Assembly: GCA_025360605.1 (NCBI GenBank)
Contig: JANYBV010000018.1
Span: 1-64,000 of the forward strand
Source of the DNA: Alphaproteobacteria bacterium
GTDB taxonomy: Bacteria; Pseudomonadota; Alphaproteobacteria; Rickettsiales; SXRF01
Direction of reading: 5' to 3'
DNA: 64,000 nt
Part shown: one piece after another, positions 18,725-27,733 of the stretch
Numbering within the stretch: the first letter of the stretch is position 1
How the letters are laid out: each line of letters starts with the position of its first letter
Position numbers and translations under genes: made by a program
Notes under the pieces: model-generated
Seen by the model: only the letters and a program-made list of their open reading frames with translations
What the model was told of the DNA's origin: nothing
The model's database searches: none

Positions 18725-20386
18725 ATGACCTTTGACTTCTCAAAATATAAAGACGAACTGCTGTTTGTACCGCTGGGGGGATCCAACGAAATTGGCATGA
18801 ACCTGAACCTCTATACGATCGGCGGCAAATGGCTGATGGTGGATTGTGGCATCGGCTTTGCCAACGAGCATCTGCCGGGGGTGGATATTATCGTGCCGGA
18901 TATTACCTTTATTGCCGAGCGTAAAAAGGATTTGCTCGGTCTGGTGCTGACGCATGCGCATGAAGACCATTTAGGCGCGGTGCCGTGGCTGTGGCGCGAA
19001 CTGGGGTGCCCGATTTATGCGACGCCCTTCACCGCCACTTTTCTGCACCATAAACTTTCCGAAATGGGGCCGGGCACACAGCCAAAAGTGATCGAAATGA
19101 AGTGCGGCAGCTCGGTTCAGATAGGGCCGTTTGGCGTGGATATGATTGAACTTACCCATTCCATCCCTGAAATGCAGGCCGTTGCTATCACCACCGAATG
19201 TGGCGTCGTGATGCATACGGGCGACTGGAAATTCGATTCCAACCCGCTGATCGGGCCGGTGTCCAATTACGCGCAGCTGACGAAATATGGTGATGGCAAC
19301 GTATTGGCCATGGTGTGCGATTCCACCAACGTGTTTGTGGAAGGTGAATCTGGTTCTGAAGGTGAGGTGCGCAAGCATCTGTCGAAGGTGATTGCCGATT
19401 GTAAACAGCGCACGGTGGTAACCACATTTGCATCCAACCTCGCGCGCGTCGCCACCATCATTCAGGCCGCGCATGACGCAGGAAAAATCGTGGCATTAGC
19501 AGGCCGTTCGCTCCACCGCGTGGTGGAAGCCGCGAAGGAAAGCGGATACCTCGCCAAAGACATCGAACTCGTCAGCGACAAGGACGTGATGAGCCTGTCG
19601 CGCAAGGATGTGCTAATTATGTGCACTGGCTGCCAGGGCGAACCCCGCGCCGCACTCTCACGCATTGCGCGTGGCGATCATCCTAATATCAAATTGCAGG
19701 CGGGTGACACAGTGATTTTCTCCTCGCGCAAAATTCCGGGCAATGAATCGCGCATCAACCGCATGCACAACCAGTTGGTGGAAAAGAAAGTCGAAGTCAT
19801 CACCGATAAAAACGACATGATCCACGTTTCGGGACATCCCGCGCGCGACGAGCTCAAGCGCATGTATGAAATGGTGCGCCCGCACATTGCAGTTCCGACT
19901 CACGGCGAGCCGCGCCATTTGCAAGAACATGCTAAACTGGCCAAATCCCTCGGCGTCAAAGAAACGGTGCTTGCGCATAACGGCGCCATCGTCTGGCTGG
20001 CCAAGGGCGAGGCGAGTGTCATTGGCAAGGTGCAATCCGGCTATGTCGCCATTGACGGTAGCTCGATGATTCCTACCGACGGCGACATCATCCGCACGCG
20101 CCGCAAACTGCGCGACGACGGCGCGGTGTTCGTAAGCGTAGTGCTTGGTAAAAACAGCGACCTGATGGCGCCGGTGCAGATGGTCGCACCCGGACTTCTG
20201 GATATCAAGGAAGACGACGAGCTGATCGCCGAATGCGTCGATGAAATCACCCGCGTGCTGGGAAGCAGCAAGGCCAAATCCGGTGATGCGCAGATTGCCG
20301 AACAGGTGCGCCTGTGCGTGCGCAAGTTGCTGAAGAAGGAACTGGATAAGAAGCCTGTGATTGAAGTTCATGTAGCGAGGGTATGA
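18725..20386 (+). CDS. rnj: Ribonuclease J family protein
   Basis: Metallo-beta-lactamase/beta-CASP ribonuclease for RNA processing and decay, with endonuclease and 5'-3' exonuclease activity in the family. The zinc-binding signature HAHEDH is at 77-82, and the further motifs HSIPE, HTGDWKFD and VSGHPARDEL (beta-CASP C motif region) follow. At 553 residues it has the usual RNase J length including the C-terminal domain. It follows coaX as in many alphaproteobacteria, where RNase J coexists with RNase E. rimO starts 3 bases after its stop. Confidence 0.94.
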   Translation: MTFDFSKYKDELLFVPLGGSNEIGMNLNLYTIGGKWLMVDCGIGFANEHLPGVDIIVPDITFIAERKKDLLGLVLTHAHEDHLGAVPWLWRELGCPIYATPFTATFLHHKLSEMGPGTQPKVIEMKCGSSVQIGPFGVDMIELTHSIPEMQAVAITTECGVVMHTGDWKFDSNPLIGPVSNYAQLTKYGDGNVLAMVCDSTNVFVEGESGSEGEVRKHLSKVIADCKQRTVVTTFASNLARVATIIQAAHDAGKIVALAGRSLHRVVEAAKESGYLAKDIELVSDKDVMSLSRKDVLIMCTGCQGEPRAALSRIARGDHPNIKLQAGDTVIFSSRKIPGNESRINRMHNQLVEKKVEVITDKNDMIHVSGHPARDELKRMYEMVRPHIAVPTHGEPRHLQEHAKLAKSLGVKETVLAHNGAIVWLAKGEASVIGKVQSGYVAIDGSSMIPTDGDIIRTRRKLRDDGAVFVSVVLGKNSDLMAPVQMVAPGLLDIKEDDELIAECVDEITRVLGSSKAKSGDAQIAEQVRLCVRKLLKKELDKKPVIEVHVARV

Positions 20387-20389
20387 GTC

Positions 20390-21739
20390 ATGTCGAAACA
20401 AGCAACTGCAGCTCCAAAGGTCGGATTTGTCAGCCTTGGTTGTGCCAAGGCGCTGGTTGATTCCGAGCGTATCCTTACGCAATTACGTGCGGAAGGATAC
20501 GATTTCGCGCCCGATTACGGCGCTGCCGATGTGGTGATTGTCAATACCTGCGGCTTTCTGGATTCCGCCCGCGAGGAGTCACTGTCCGCCATTGGCGATG
20601 CGCTGGCCGAAAACGGCAAGGTAATCGTTACCGGCTGCATGGGTGCAACGCCGGAACTCATCCGCAGCGTCTATCCCGATGTTTTGTCGATCACGGGTCC
20701 AGCGCAGTATGAATCGGTAGTGGATGCGGTGCACCGCGCCCTGCCCAAGCCACATGATCCGCATGTGGATCTTCTGCCGTCGCCGCGCAATGAGCAGGTG
20801 GGTGTAAAGCTGACGCCCCGCCACTACGCGTACTTAAAAATTTCCGAAGGCTGCAACAACCGTTGCTCATTCTGCATCATCCCGAAATTACGTGGTGATC
20901 TGGTCAGCCGTCCGGCGGCCGATGTGCTGATGGAAGCAGAAAATCTTGTTAAATCCGGCGTGAAAGAACTGCTGGTGATTTCGCAGGATACCAGCGCTTA
21001 TGGCATCGACACCAAATACGCCGCCTCGCAGTGGAAAGACCGTAGCGTGAAGGCCAAATTCCTTGATTTATGCAAAGAGCTCGGTGAACTCGGCGCGTGG
21101 ATCCGTCTGCATTACGTCTATCCGTATCCGCATGTGGACGATGTGATCGAACTGATGACGGCAGGAAAAATTCTCCCCTATCTCGACATTCCTTTCCAGC
21201 ACGCCAGCCCGAAAGTGCTCAAAGACATGCGCCGTCCGGCGGCATCGGAGAAAGTTATCGACCGCATCGGCGCATGGCGCAAGGCCTGCCCTGATATGAC
21301 GGTGCGCTCGACTTTTATTGTCGGCTTTCCGGGGGAAACCGAAGAAGATTTCCAGTATCTGCTCGACTGGCTCGAAGAAGCGCAGCTCGACCGTGTGGGC
21401 TGCTTCCGTTATGAAAACGTGTCCTCAGCCGATTCTAATGGCTTAAAAGGCCATGTGAGCGAAGAAGTGAAGGAAGAGCGCTGGAACCGCTTCATGGCGG
21501 TACAGCAGGTCATTTCCGCCAAACGTTTAAAACGTAAAGTAGGTAAGGTGATCGATGTGCTAATCGATTCTGTAACACCGGAGGGTATCGTTGGCCGCAG
21601 CAAAGGCGATGCGCCGGAAATTGACGGACTTGTACACGTTACCAGCAAGGGGCGCGTGCTGGCAGGTACGATTGTGCCGGTGAAAATTGAGAAATCCGAT
21701 GAATACGACCTTTTTGGCAGTGTGGTAAAAACAAGCTAG
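20390..21739 (+). CDS. rimO: Ribosomal protein S12 methylthiotransferase
   Basis: Radical SAM enzyme that adds a methylthio group to an aspartate of ribosomal protein S12. The N-terminal UPF0004 domain has cluster cysteines Cys18, Cys54 and Cys83; the radical SAM triad is Cys155, Cys159 and Cys162 (CNNRCSFC); a C-terminal TRAM domain begins near 380. The [14 protein letters not shown] start and [12 protein letters not shown] signature favour RimO over MiaB. Its 449 residues fit. An AGGG ribosome site lies before ATG 20390, overlapping the end of the RNase J gene. Confidence 0.95.
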   Translation: MSKQATAAPKVGFVSLGCAKALVDSERILTQLRAEGYDFAPDYGAADVVIVNTCGFLDSAREESLSAIGDALAENGKVIVTGCMGATPELIRSVYPDVLSITGPAQYESVVDAVHRALPKPHDPHVDLLPSPRNEQVGVKLTPRHYAYLKISEGCNNRCSFCIIPKLRGDLVSRPAADVLMEAENLVKSGVKELLVISQDTSAYGIDTKYAASQWKDRSVKAKFLDLCKELGELGAWIRLHYVYPYPHVDDVIELMTAGKILPYLDIPFQHASPKVLKDMRRPAASEKVIDRIGAWRKACPDMTVRSTFIVGFPGETEEDFQYLLDWLEEAQLDRVGCFRYENVSSADSNGLKGHVSEEVKEERWNRFMAVQQVISAKRLKRKVGKVIDVLIDSVTPEGIVGRSKGDAPEIDGLVHVTSKGRVLAGTIVPVKIEKSDEYDLFGSVVKTS

Positions 21740-21748
21740 GGTACGGCA

Positions 21749-22510
21749 ATGGTTGAGATTGGTACTCCGCAGGGTGTGCATGAAATACCCTTATTTAAGC
21801 TTGCCGAGGGCTTAACCCGAAGTCTTGCATTGGATGAGCCAATGGGCAATCAGGCGCAGGGGGTGGCTAATATGGTTACACAGTTCACCTATGGCGATAA
21901 GAAGTTTGCAAACGCCAAGGTATTGCCTACCGGTGGCCTGAACCCCCATGTGATGTGTGCGATTCCGCTAATGCTCCAAGATGCTTATGATCATCTGAGC
22001 ATACCGGATGATAAGCCGCAGGTAAAATTTATGATGGTGGCATTGTTTTACAGGTCAGACAGGACTGCTAATCTTGTGCTGATGGATAACCAATCTGCGG
22101 AAAATGATGGGTTCAAAGCCGAACTAACCCAAATGCTCAATTCGGGCGAGTATGTGGGATTTACGCCATTTGTGGCAGCCTTGTCCAATCAGCAAAAAGT
22201 TGAATTTCCCGCCCAGCGCATGATCCAGTCCTTGCAAAGAGCGCATAAAACCATGTTTGATCGTAACCGTTATGATTATGGAATACACCGCACGGTTTTC
22301 GAGCGGCATGAGGGGTATGCGCTTCAACATGACCAGTCCGAAGCTGCAGACCGCCTTCTACCGGCGATTGTGGATGTGTATGGCGGCACACTGCATGCCG
22401 CCGAACAGAAAAAAGGAGGGGTGACCAGCATTGTGCCTCAAAAAGCATTCATTGCCATGGAAGAAGGCGAAATGCCGGATCGTTATCGCGGCAGGGCGAC
22501 AGGTCATTAA
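21749..22510 (+). CDS. Hypothetical protein after rimO
   Basis: I do not recognise this 253-residue protein. It has no signal peptide or clear membrane segment. The sequence is soluble, with mixed alpha/beta character and several Met/His-rich stretches. The C-terminal part ends with a glutamate-rich segment (MEEGEMPDRYRGRATGH). The start is 9 bases after rimO with an AGGG sequence upstream, so it is probably co-transcribed with rimO. The tRNA-Cys promoter follows directly. Confidence 0.75.
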   Translation: MVEIGTPQGVHEIPLFKLAEGLTRSLALDEPMGNQAQGVANMVTQFTYGDKKFANAKVLPTGGLNPHVMCAIPLMLQDAYDHLSIPDDKPQVKFMMVALFYRSDRTANLVLMDNQSAENDGFKAELTQMLNSGEYVGFTPFVAALSNQQKVEFPAQRMIQSLQRAHKTMFDRNRYDYGIHRTVFERHEGYALQHDQSEAADRLLPAIVDVYGGTLHAAEQKKGGVTSIVPQKAFIAMEEGEMPDRYRGRATGH

Positions 22511-22514
22511 TATC

Positions 22515-22546
22515 TTGACCAGTCCACCTTCACCGCCCTATATACT
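22515..22546 (+). promoter_or_regulatory. Likely promoter of tRNA-Cys
   Basis: TTGACC at 22515-22520 resembles a -35 box. TATATA/TATACT at 22539-22546 resembles a -10 box, with a spacer of 18-20 bases depending on the hexamer chosen. The tRNA begins about 12 bases downstream. Assignment is by consensus and position only. Confidence 0.45.
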
Positions 22547-22557
22547 CTTTTGTGTGA

Positions 22558-22632
22558 GGCTGGGTAGCAAAGTGGTAATGCGCGGGTCTGCAAAACCTGT
22601 ATGCGGCGGTTCAATTCCGCCCCCGGCCTCCA
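22558..22632 (+). tRNA. tRNA-Cys(GCA)
   Basis: The 75 bases fold as a complete tRNA. The acceptor stem GGCTGGG pairs with CCCGGCC with one G-U, and the anticodon stem-loop GGGT-CTGCAAA-ACCT carries the anticodon GCA. The T-arm is GGCGG-TTCAATT-CCGCC. U73 is the cysteine identity discriminator, and CCA is encoded. It reads in the same direction as the preceding gene but has its own promoter-like sequence. Confidence 0.95.
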
Positions 22633-22817
22633 GTTTTTTCCCGCAGATCCTTCCTGATATCCTCCAAATACTTGCAGCGCAAGGTGAGATTTTTCATATA
22701 ATATATTGAAATATATTGCCTAAATGTCGTCGAACCAGCCTGTTTTCGATGGTGGCATATAGTTGTTAACCGTGGTAATCTATAGTGCTGAGAAGCCATA
22801 TAAAAAGAGGGGTAGAT

Positions 22818-23273
22818 ATGTCCGGTAATGATGATGATGAAAAGGCCAGAAATATACTCGGACTGGGTGGGGTTGTGGCAACGGGGGTAGGTTTAGCTAT
22901 GGTAGCTAATTCCATGAACAAAGATAACCCGCCTCATCCTCTGGATAATCCGAATCTCAATCCGCCGGCAGCTACCAGCAAGCCAGACCCTGTGCGCTCC
23001 GATGCGCCGCCGCCAATTTTTAAAAAACTGGATCCATCAGCAGACCGTGAAGACGAAATATCAACACTTCCTGCTAGGTTCAATATCGGCGAAGATATGA
23101 AGGTGACCGTTACTGGGCCGGACGGCAAACCCTTGCAGGCGGAAGACGAACACCGCCATGCCGGTGAGGTGAAACCAAGGGACAAGACCAACCCGCGCAG
23201 GCCGATTGAAAGCCGCAAAGATCCTGAAACGGGCGGGCCTGACCTGAAACGCGAAAGCCGCGAAATCAAATAA
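22818..23273 (+). CDS. Small hypothetical protein, one N-terminal hydrophobic segment
   Basis: From ATG 22818 the protein has 151 residues. A short acidic start (GNDDDEKAR) precedes a glycine-rich hydrophobic stretch (about 14-32) that could span or anchor in the membrane. The remainder is hydrophilic, rich in Pro, Asp, Lys and Arg and probably disordered. No family is recognised. The in-frame ATG at 22785 is possible, but 22818 has a good AAAGAGGGG ribosome site. It stands alone between tRNA-Cys and rnd. Confidence 0.65.
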   Translation: MSGNDDDEKARNILGLGGVVATGVGLAMVANSMNKDNPPHPLDNPNLNPPAATSKPDPVRSDAPPPIFKKLDPSADREDEISTLPARFNIGEDMKVTVTGPDGKPLQAEDEHRHAGEVKPRDKTNPRRPIESRKDPETGGPDLKRESREIK

Positions 23274-23344
23274 CCCCCCTGAAGTCTTGACCTTTCATCG
23301 GGTCAGGCTATTGTCGTTGCATCTGAAACCGTAAGTAGAGGAGA

Positions 23345-23965
23345 ATGCGTATCACCAATTTTTTGCATAAAGGTGACCTGCCATCCGATGTGGTGTTTAA
23401 GGGCGATATTGCCGTGGATACCGAAGCGATGGGGTTAAACAACAAGCGTGACCGCCTGTGTCTGGTGCAGCTTTCCGATGGTAATGGTGATGCCCATCTC
23501 GTGCAGTTTGCGGTGGGGGTTTATAAAGCACCCAATCTTACGAAACTGCTGACTGATTCCCTGCGCGTTAAAATTTTTCATTTTGCGCGCTTTGATCTTT
23601 CCATTATGCGCCAGTATCTGGGTGTCCGCACTGCGCCGGTTTATTGCACGCGCACCGCATCGCGTCTGGTACGCACCTACACCGACAAACATGGCTACAA
23701 GGAAATATGCAAAGAGCTTCTGGGCGTAGATGTGTCCAAGCAGCAGCAAAGCTCCGACTGGGGCGCTGAAACGCTGACACCGGATCAGATTGAATATGCC
23801 GCCTCCGACGTGCATCACCTGCACAAGCTGCGTGCCAAGCTGGATGCCATGATCGCGCGCGAAGGCCGTCAGGAACTGGCTCAGTCCTGCTTCAACTTCC
23901 TGCCATACCGCGCGGAGCTAGACCTCGCTGGCTGGGAAAATGAAGATATTTTTGCCCATAGTTAA
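23345..23965 (+). CDS. rnd: Ribonuclease D-type 3'-5' exonuclease
   Basis: DEDDy-type 3'-5' exonuclease domain that trims RNA 3' ends. Motif I is Asp25/Glu27 (AVDTEAMG), motif II lies in FHFARFDLSIM, and motif III is YAASDVHHLHKL with the Tyr and Asp of the DEDDy class. At 206 residues it consists of the nuclease domain only, without the HRDC domains of E. coli RNase D; this short form is common in alphaproteobacteria. An AGAGGAG ribosome site precedes the ATG. It converges with the HD-type gene 12 bases downstream. Confidence 0.92.
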   Translation: MRITNFLHKGDLPSDVVFKGDIAVDTEAMGLNNKRDRLCLVQLSDGNGDAHLVQFAVGVYKAPNLTKLLTDSLRVKIFHFARFDLSIMRQYLGVRTAPVYCTRTASRLVRTYTDKHGYKEICKELLGVDVSKQQQSSDWGAETLTPDQIEYAASDVHHLHKLRAKLDAMIAREGRQELAQSCFNFLPYRAELDLAGWENEDIFAHS

Positions 23966-23977
23966 TTCAGATATTTT

Positions 23978-25366
23978 TTAGCGCGTTGGCTGTGCGCCAG
24001 CACTTGTGCGTTGTGCCATACGCGTTTCCGCTTCTGTCAGTTGGGCAAACTCCGGCGGCAGTTTGCGCGCGTGCGGCTTGTAGATATCCAGCGTGCCGTT
24101 ATGTGTCAGGTGGTTGATCACCTGCGGGTTGATAAGCCCTTTGTCGGCCTGTTCTTTCATCACGGTGATGGCTTGCGGTGCGGACATCGGTTCGCTGCGG
24201 TAGCTGCGTGCTGACATCAGTGCTTCCAACACGTCGGTAGCGTGGATGATATCCGCTAATTTGGCTTCTTTTTCGTCCAGCTGCGGCGCGGCGTTATGTT
24301 GGTTCCGGAAACGGTCCATGCTGACGATACGCGGCAGGGACTCAAACCGTTCAGGTAGCGTAACAGTTTTAAAAAACGCCTCGCTCATGCTGTCATGCGT
24401 GGCTATTACCGCCATTTCATGGTCAGTCACGGTGCCGCGCTTGGGCATTGTCAGCGTCTGTTGTTCATCCGTGGTCAGCCAGTGGGCGAGGGAGGACTGC
24501 TGTGCTTTTGCGTTGATGCGTTCCCAGATGGCATTGTGTCGCTGGCGTTGCTGTTCGTCGGTCAGTGCCATTTCGCCGCGCTCATATCCCGCACCGACAT
24601 TCAGTATTAGCGAATCATCCGAGAAATGTTCTTTGTCACGCTGGGCGGCGAAAATAATTTTCCCCTCGTTTGCCGATTGTAAGAATGCCATGTCATGTGC
24701 TTTTTCAGCATAGAACGGCACTTGCAAATCATAATCATGCTGTGCGGCGGCAAGGCGTTCGGGGGCAATGCGTGTGGATTTATGCAACAGTTCAGGACTG
24801 ATGCCCACCTTGCCAATGTCGTGGCCAAGCGCACCCAGCAACAACAGCATGGCTTCGTCTTTTTTATTCTCGAAGCTTTTACCTTCCTCCAGCCCTAGCA
24901 CGCGGTCTTCGGCGGCGCACTGGCGTTCGAAATAGAGCATGATGAGTGCCGTGTGGTTTTGTATGTGCGCCCATGTTTCCGGCGACTGTTTTTCCACCGC
25001 GCTTAAGGCAAATTCCATCTCGCGAGCGAATTCGGTATTGTGCGGGTTATCAATAAAATCATGGCTGAAAAGCGTTGCCGAGCGCCCTTTGAATTGTTGT
25101 GGATGTTGTTCGGACAGCCAGCCGATGGCGCTGACGATATCGTCCAGATGGGTCATTTTGCTGGCCTGTGGCCATGCGTTGAGGTGTGCGGCGGTGTGCG
25201 ATGCCTCCACCATTGCCTGAATCGTGCCCTGTAGCTGGGCATCCGAAGGGGTGTCCCCGTGCTGGTCAAACCCGTGATGATGCGCCAGATACGACGTAAG
25301 TACCTGATTTTTAGTCAGGTCCGGCAATACATCGTTCTGAATGAAGTGCAGGGCGGTTTCTGGCAT
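23978..25366 (-). CDS. Divergent HD-GYP-like phosphohydrolase
   Basis: A 462-residue soluble protein with a metal-binding HD motif at residues 181-187 (GHDIGKVGISPELLHKS), the opening signature of HD-GYP cyclic-di-GMP phosphodiesterases. A later stretch (about DIIHATDVLEALMSARSYR) matches the end of the HD-GYP core. The intervening HHE...DGxGYP segment is replaced by a long, different insertion, so activity on cyclic di-GMP is doubtful. Residues 1-150 are helical with no recognised sensor domain. It is transcribed away from kdsD and convergently with rnd. Confidence 0.8.
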   Translation of the reverse strand: MPETALHFIQNDVLPDLTKNQVLTSYLAHHHGFDQHGDTPSDAQLQGTIQAMVEASHTAAHLNAWPQASKMTHLDDIVSAIGWLSEQHPQQFKGRSATLFSHDFIDNPHNTEFAREMEFALSAVEKQSPETWAHIQNHTALIMLYFERQCAAEDRVLGLEEGKSFENKKDEAMLLLLGALGHDIGKVGISPELLHKSTRIAPERLAAAQHDYDLQVPFYAEKAHDMAFLQSANEGKIIFAAQRDKEHFSDDSLILNVGAGYERGEMALTDEQQRQRHNAIWERINAKAQQSSLAHWLTTDEQQTLTMPKRGTVTDHEMAVIATHDSMSEAFFKTVTLPERFESLPRIVSMDRFRNQHNAAPQLDEKEAKLADIIHATDVLEALMSARSYRSEPMSAPQAITVMKEQADKGLINPQVINHLTHNGTLDIYKPHARKLPPEFAQLTEAETRMAQRTSAGAQPTR

Positions 25367-25409
25367 AACCTTCGTTTTCTGGTTATAAGCGTATCTATTA
25401 TTTCCACAG

Positions 25410-25450
25410 TTTTGCGAAAAGGTGTGTTAAGAATTGATTACATCGCAAAA
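25410..25450. repeat. 8-bp inverted repeat between divergent genes
   Basis: TTTTGCGA (25410-25417) is the exact reverse complement of TCGCAAAA (25443-25450), with a 25-base spacer. It lies in the 139-base divergent intergenic region between the HD-type gene and kdsD, where both promoters must sit. It may be an operator, or chance in A+T-rich DNA. Confidence 0.35.
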
Positions 25451-25505
25451 ATTGGCGTAAATACTGGCTTTTTACTTCATCTTAGACTAAGAATAGTCGA
25501 GAAAA

Positions 25506-26504
25506 ATGTACCTAATTATTAACACTATGGCTCAATTACACAGCAAAACTGCCCACACTGCGCAAGATGACATCGCGCATGGACGTGGGGTATTAGAACA
25601 AGAAATTAAGGGTTTACAGGCGCTTGTAAGCTCGCTGGACGAGCATTTTGCCGCCAGTGTCGAGTGCATTGCCCACATTAAGGGGCGTGTCATCGTTTCT
25701 GGCATGGGCAAAAGCGGCCATGTGGCGCGTAAAATCGCCGCCACCATGTCGTCTACCGGCACGCCCTCGCATTTCGTTCACCCCGCCGAGGCCAGCCACG
25801 GCGAACTGGGCATGATTACCCGCGACGATGCGGTGTTGGCGCTATCCAATTCCGGTGAAACCGCCGAGCTTGCTGACCTGATTGCGTACTGTAAACGTTT
25901 TTCCATTCCGCTAATTGCCATGGTTCGCCGCAAAACCTCCATGCTGGTGGATGCCGCCGATATCGCCATGGTGCTGCCCGCTATTGCTGAAGCACCGCCG
26001 ACGGATGCACCGACCACCTCTACCACCATGATGATGGCGCTGGGTGACGCGCTGGCGATTGCGCTGGTGGAACGCCGCGGTTTCACGCGCGATGATTTTT
26101 CCGTATTCCATCCAGGGGGAAAACTTGGCAAAGCCTTTATCCGTGTGAGCGACCTGATGCATCAGGAAAGCGAATTGCCGCTGGTATCAACCGATATGCC
26201 GATGCAGCAGGTGTTGCTGGTGATGACTTCAAAACGGTTTGGCTGTGCGGGCGTTGTCAGTGACGGTGTACTCGCGGGCATTATTACCGATGGTGACTTG
26301 CGTCGTAACATGGAAGGGTTGCTGTCGAAAAAAGCAGCCGATGTGATGACCAAAAATCCGCTTTCCATCCGCCCTTCGGCGCTGGCAGCCGAAGCACTCG
26401 GCGTGATGAACGAACGTTCGGTTACCACCTTGTTTGTGGTGGATGAGACCAAACCTGTTGGCATCATCCATATCCACGATTGCTTGCGGGCGGGTGTGGC
26501 GTGA
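25506..26504 (+). CDS. kdsD: D-arabinose 5-phosphate isomerase, KpsF/GutQ family
   Basis: Converts ribulose 5-phosphate to arabinose 5-phosphate, the first step to Kdo for lipopolysaccharide. A SIS domain (about 45-180) contains VSGMGKSGHVARKIAATMSS and HPAEASHGELG. Two CBS domains follow (about 210-330), ending at a VGIIHIHDCLRAGV stretch. Length 332 is normal. ATG 25527 is an alternative start that would shorten it by seven residues; neither has a strong ribosome site. It heads the kdsD-lptC-lptA-lptB-rpoN block and overlaps the possible GTG start of lptC. Confidence 0.94.
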   Translation: MYLIINTMAQLHSKTAHTAQDDIAHGRGVLEQEIKGLQALVSSLDEHFAASVECIAHIKGRVIVSGMGKSGHVARKIAATMSSTGTPSHFVHPAEASHGELGMITRDDAVLALSNSGETAELADLIAYCKRFSIPLIAMVRRKTSMLVDAADIAMVLPAIAEAPPTDAPTTSTTMMMALGDALAIALVERRGFTRDDFSVFHPGGKLGKAFIRVSDLMHQESELPLVSTDMPMQQVLLVMTSKRFGCAGVVSDGVLAGIITDGDLRRNMEGLLSKKAADVMTKNPLSIRPSALAAEALGVMNERSVTTLFVVDETKPVGIIHIHDCLRAGVA

Positions 26505-26506
26505 CG

Positions 26507-27091
26507 ATGACGGTAATGTCCAACTACACGCGTTTTGTCGAGCTCAGCAAACGGTTTTTGTGGGTGCTGGTGGCGGTTATGGTCGGTGTGGTGGTGTGGA
26601 TTGCATCGTACAACACCGGAGAAAATGGCGCGCGTATCGTGTTTTCCAATATTCCCAAAAGTGGTGTGTTGCAGAACATTATGTCCAAGCCGCATTATCA
26701 GGGCATCGACGTGCGTGGCCGTCCGTATACGGTGGCGGCAGATAAGGCAGCGCAGCTGGATAAGGACAATGTAAGCCTTGAAAATATCCGCGCCGATATG
26801 GTGATGAGCAATGGGGTGTGGATTGCGCTTAACGCGGGTTTTGGGGTGCTTAATTTGCAGACCAAGATGCTTGAATTGAACAAGGGTATTGATGTATTTT
26901 ATGAGGGTGGATACGAGTTCCGTACAGACCATGCCCATGTTGACATCCAGAAAGGGAGCGCTTACGGTGATGCCGCTATCGAAGGACAGGGAAATCTGGG
27001 CACCTTGCAGGCCGATGGGTTCTCCATGGGAACGCGCGGCGAGACCATCCATTTCACGGGTTCGGTCAAGATGATGCTCTACAGGAAATAA
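26507..27091 (+). CDS. lptC: LPS export system protein LptC
   Basis: Bitopic inner-membrane protein that passes lipopolysaccharide from the LptBFG transporter to periplasmic LptA. A single N-terminal membrane helix (about residues 14-36, FLWVLVAVMVGVVVWIA) is followed by a periplasmic beta-jellyroll domain of the LptC/DUF1239 type, ending GTRGETIHFTGSVKMMLYRK. From ATG 26507 it has 194 residues; GTG 26501 overlapping the kdsD stop and ATG 26516 are alternatives. It sits between kdsD and lptA, as expected. Confidence 0.88.
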   Translation: MTVMSNYTRFVELSKRFLWVLVAVMVGVVVWIASYNTGENGARIVFSNIPKSGVLQNIMSKPHYQGIDVRGRPYTVAADKAAQLDKDNVSLENIRADMVMSNGVWIALNAGFGVLNLQTKMLELNKGIDVFYEGGYEFRTDHAHVDIQKGSAYGDAAIEGQGNLGTLQADGFSMGTRGETIHFTGSVKMMLYRK

Positions 27092-27095
27092 GCGG

Positions 27096-27731
27096 ATGAA
27101 CATGATGATGCATTGTAAAAAACCTTCCCTCGCTGTGGCACTGTTATCGGTGCTGGTATGCAGCAATGCCTGCGCGGGATCATCGGGAATGGCACTGGGT
27201 GGCAAGCACAACAACAAAGCTCCCATCGAAGTGACTTCCGACTCGCTGGAAGTGATGCAAGAACAAAATAAAGCGGCTTTCACCGGCCATGTGGTGGCCA
27301 TTCAGGGCACTGTCCGCCTGACTGCCGATAAAATGACGGTGTTTTACGCCAGTGCCGAGGAAAAGAAATCCAACAAGAAAAAAGAAGCGCCCAAAAAACC
27401 GGAAAAGGGCGACAAGTCCAACGCGCAGGGCGCGATCAAAAAAATTGAAGCCGAAGGAAGTGTATTCCTCGCCACGCCGGAAGAAACTGCCAGCGGTGCT
27501 AACGGTATATACGATGTCGAGCATCAGGAAATTCACCTCAATGGCAACGTGGCATTGACGCGTGGCAAAAACATACTCAAAGGCGACAAGTTGACCTATA
27601 ACTTTGCCACCGGACGTAGTGTGATCAACGGCGGTGGTGGTGACGCGACAGCCGGAGGCAAAGGCAAGGAGCGCGTGCGTGCGTTATTTGTTCCTGAAAG
27701 CAACAAAAATAATGATAAAAGCGACCAATAA
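27096..27731 (+). CDS. lptA: LPS transport periplasmic protein LptA
   Basis: Periplasmic bridge protein that carries lipopolysaccharide to the outer membrane. A signal peptide (to about ACA, residue 27) precedes the OstA-like fold: APIEVTSDSLEVMQEQNKAAFTGHV is the typical start, and LNGNVALTRGKNILKGDKLTYN a later repeat. A lysine-rich insert at about 87-108 separates the two halves and is probably a surface loop. It has 211 residues. It is 4 bases after lptC and 2 bases before lptB. Confidence 0.92.
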   Translation: MNMMMHCKKPSLAVALLSVLVCSNACAGSSGMALGGKHNNKAPIEVTSDSLEVMQEQNKAAFTGHVVAIQGTVRLTADKMTVFYASAEEKKSNKKKEAPKKPEKGDKSNAQGAIKKIEAEGSVFLATPEETASGANGIYDVEHQEIHLNGNVALTRGKNILKGDKLTYNFATGRSVINGGGGDATAGGKGKERVRALFVPESNKNNDKSDQ

Positions 27732-27733
27732 TA

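Noticed and set aside
19658-20482. 274-residue minus-strand frame opposite the RNase J gene and the rimO start
   Set aside because: Antisense shadow of two well-supported genes.
22633-22817. Possible promoter (TTGTTA/TATAGT) before the small hypothetical gene
   Set aside because: The spacer is only 12 bases, too short for a sigma-70 promoter.
26162-27301. 379-residue minus-strand frame opposite kdsD, lptC and lptA
   Set aside because: It spans three well-supported genes in a conserved order and has a non-protein-like composition.
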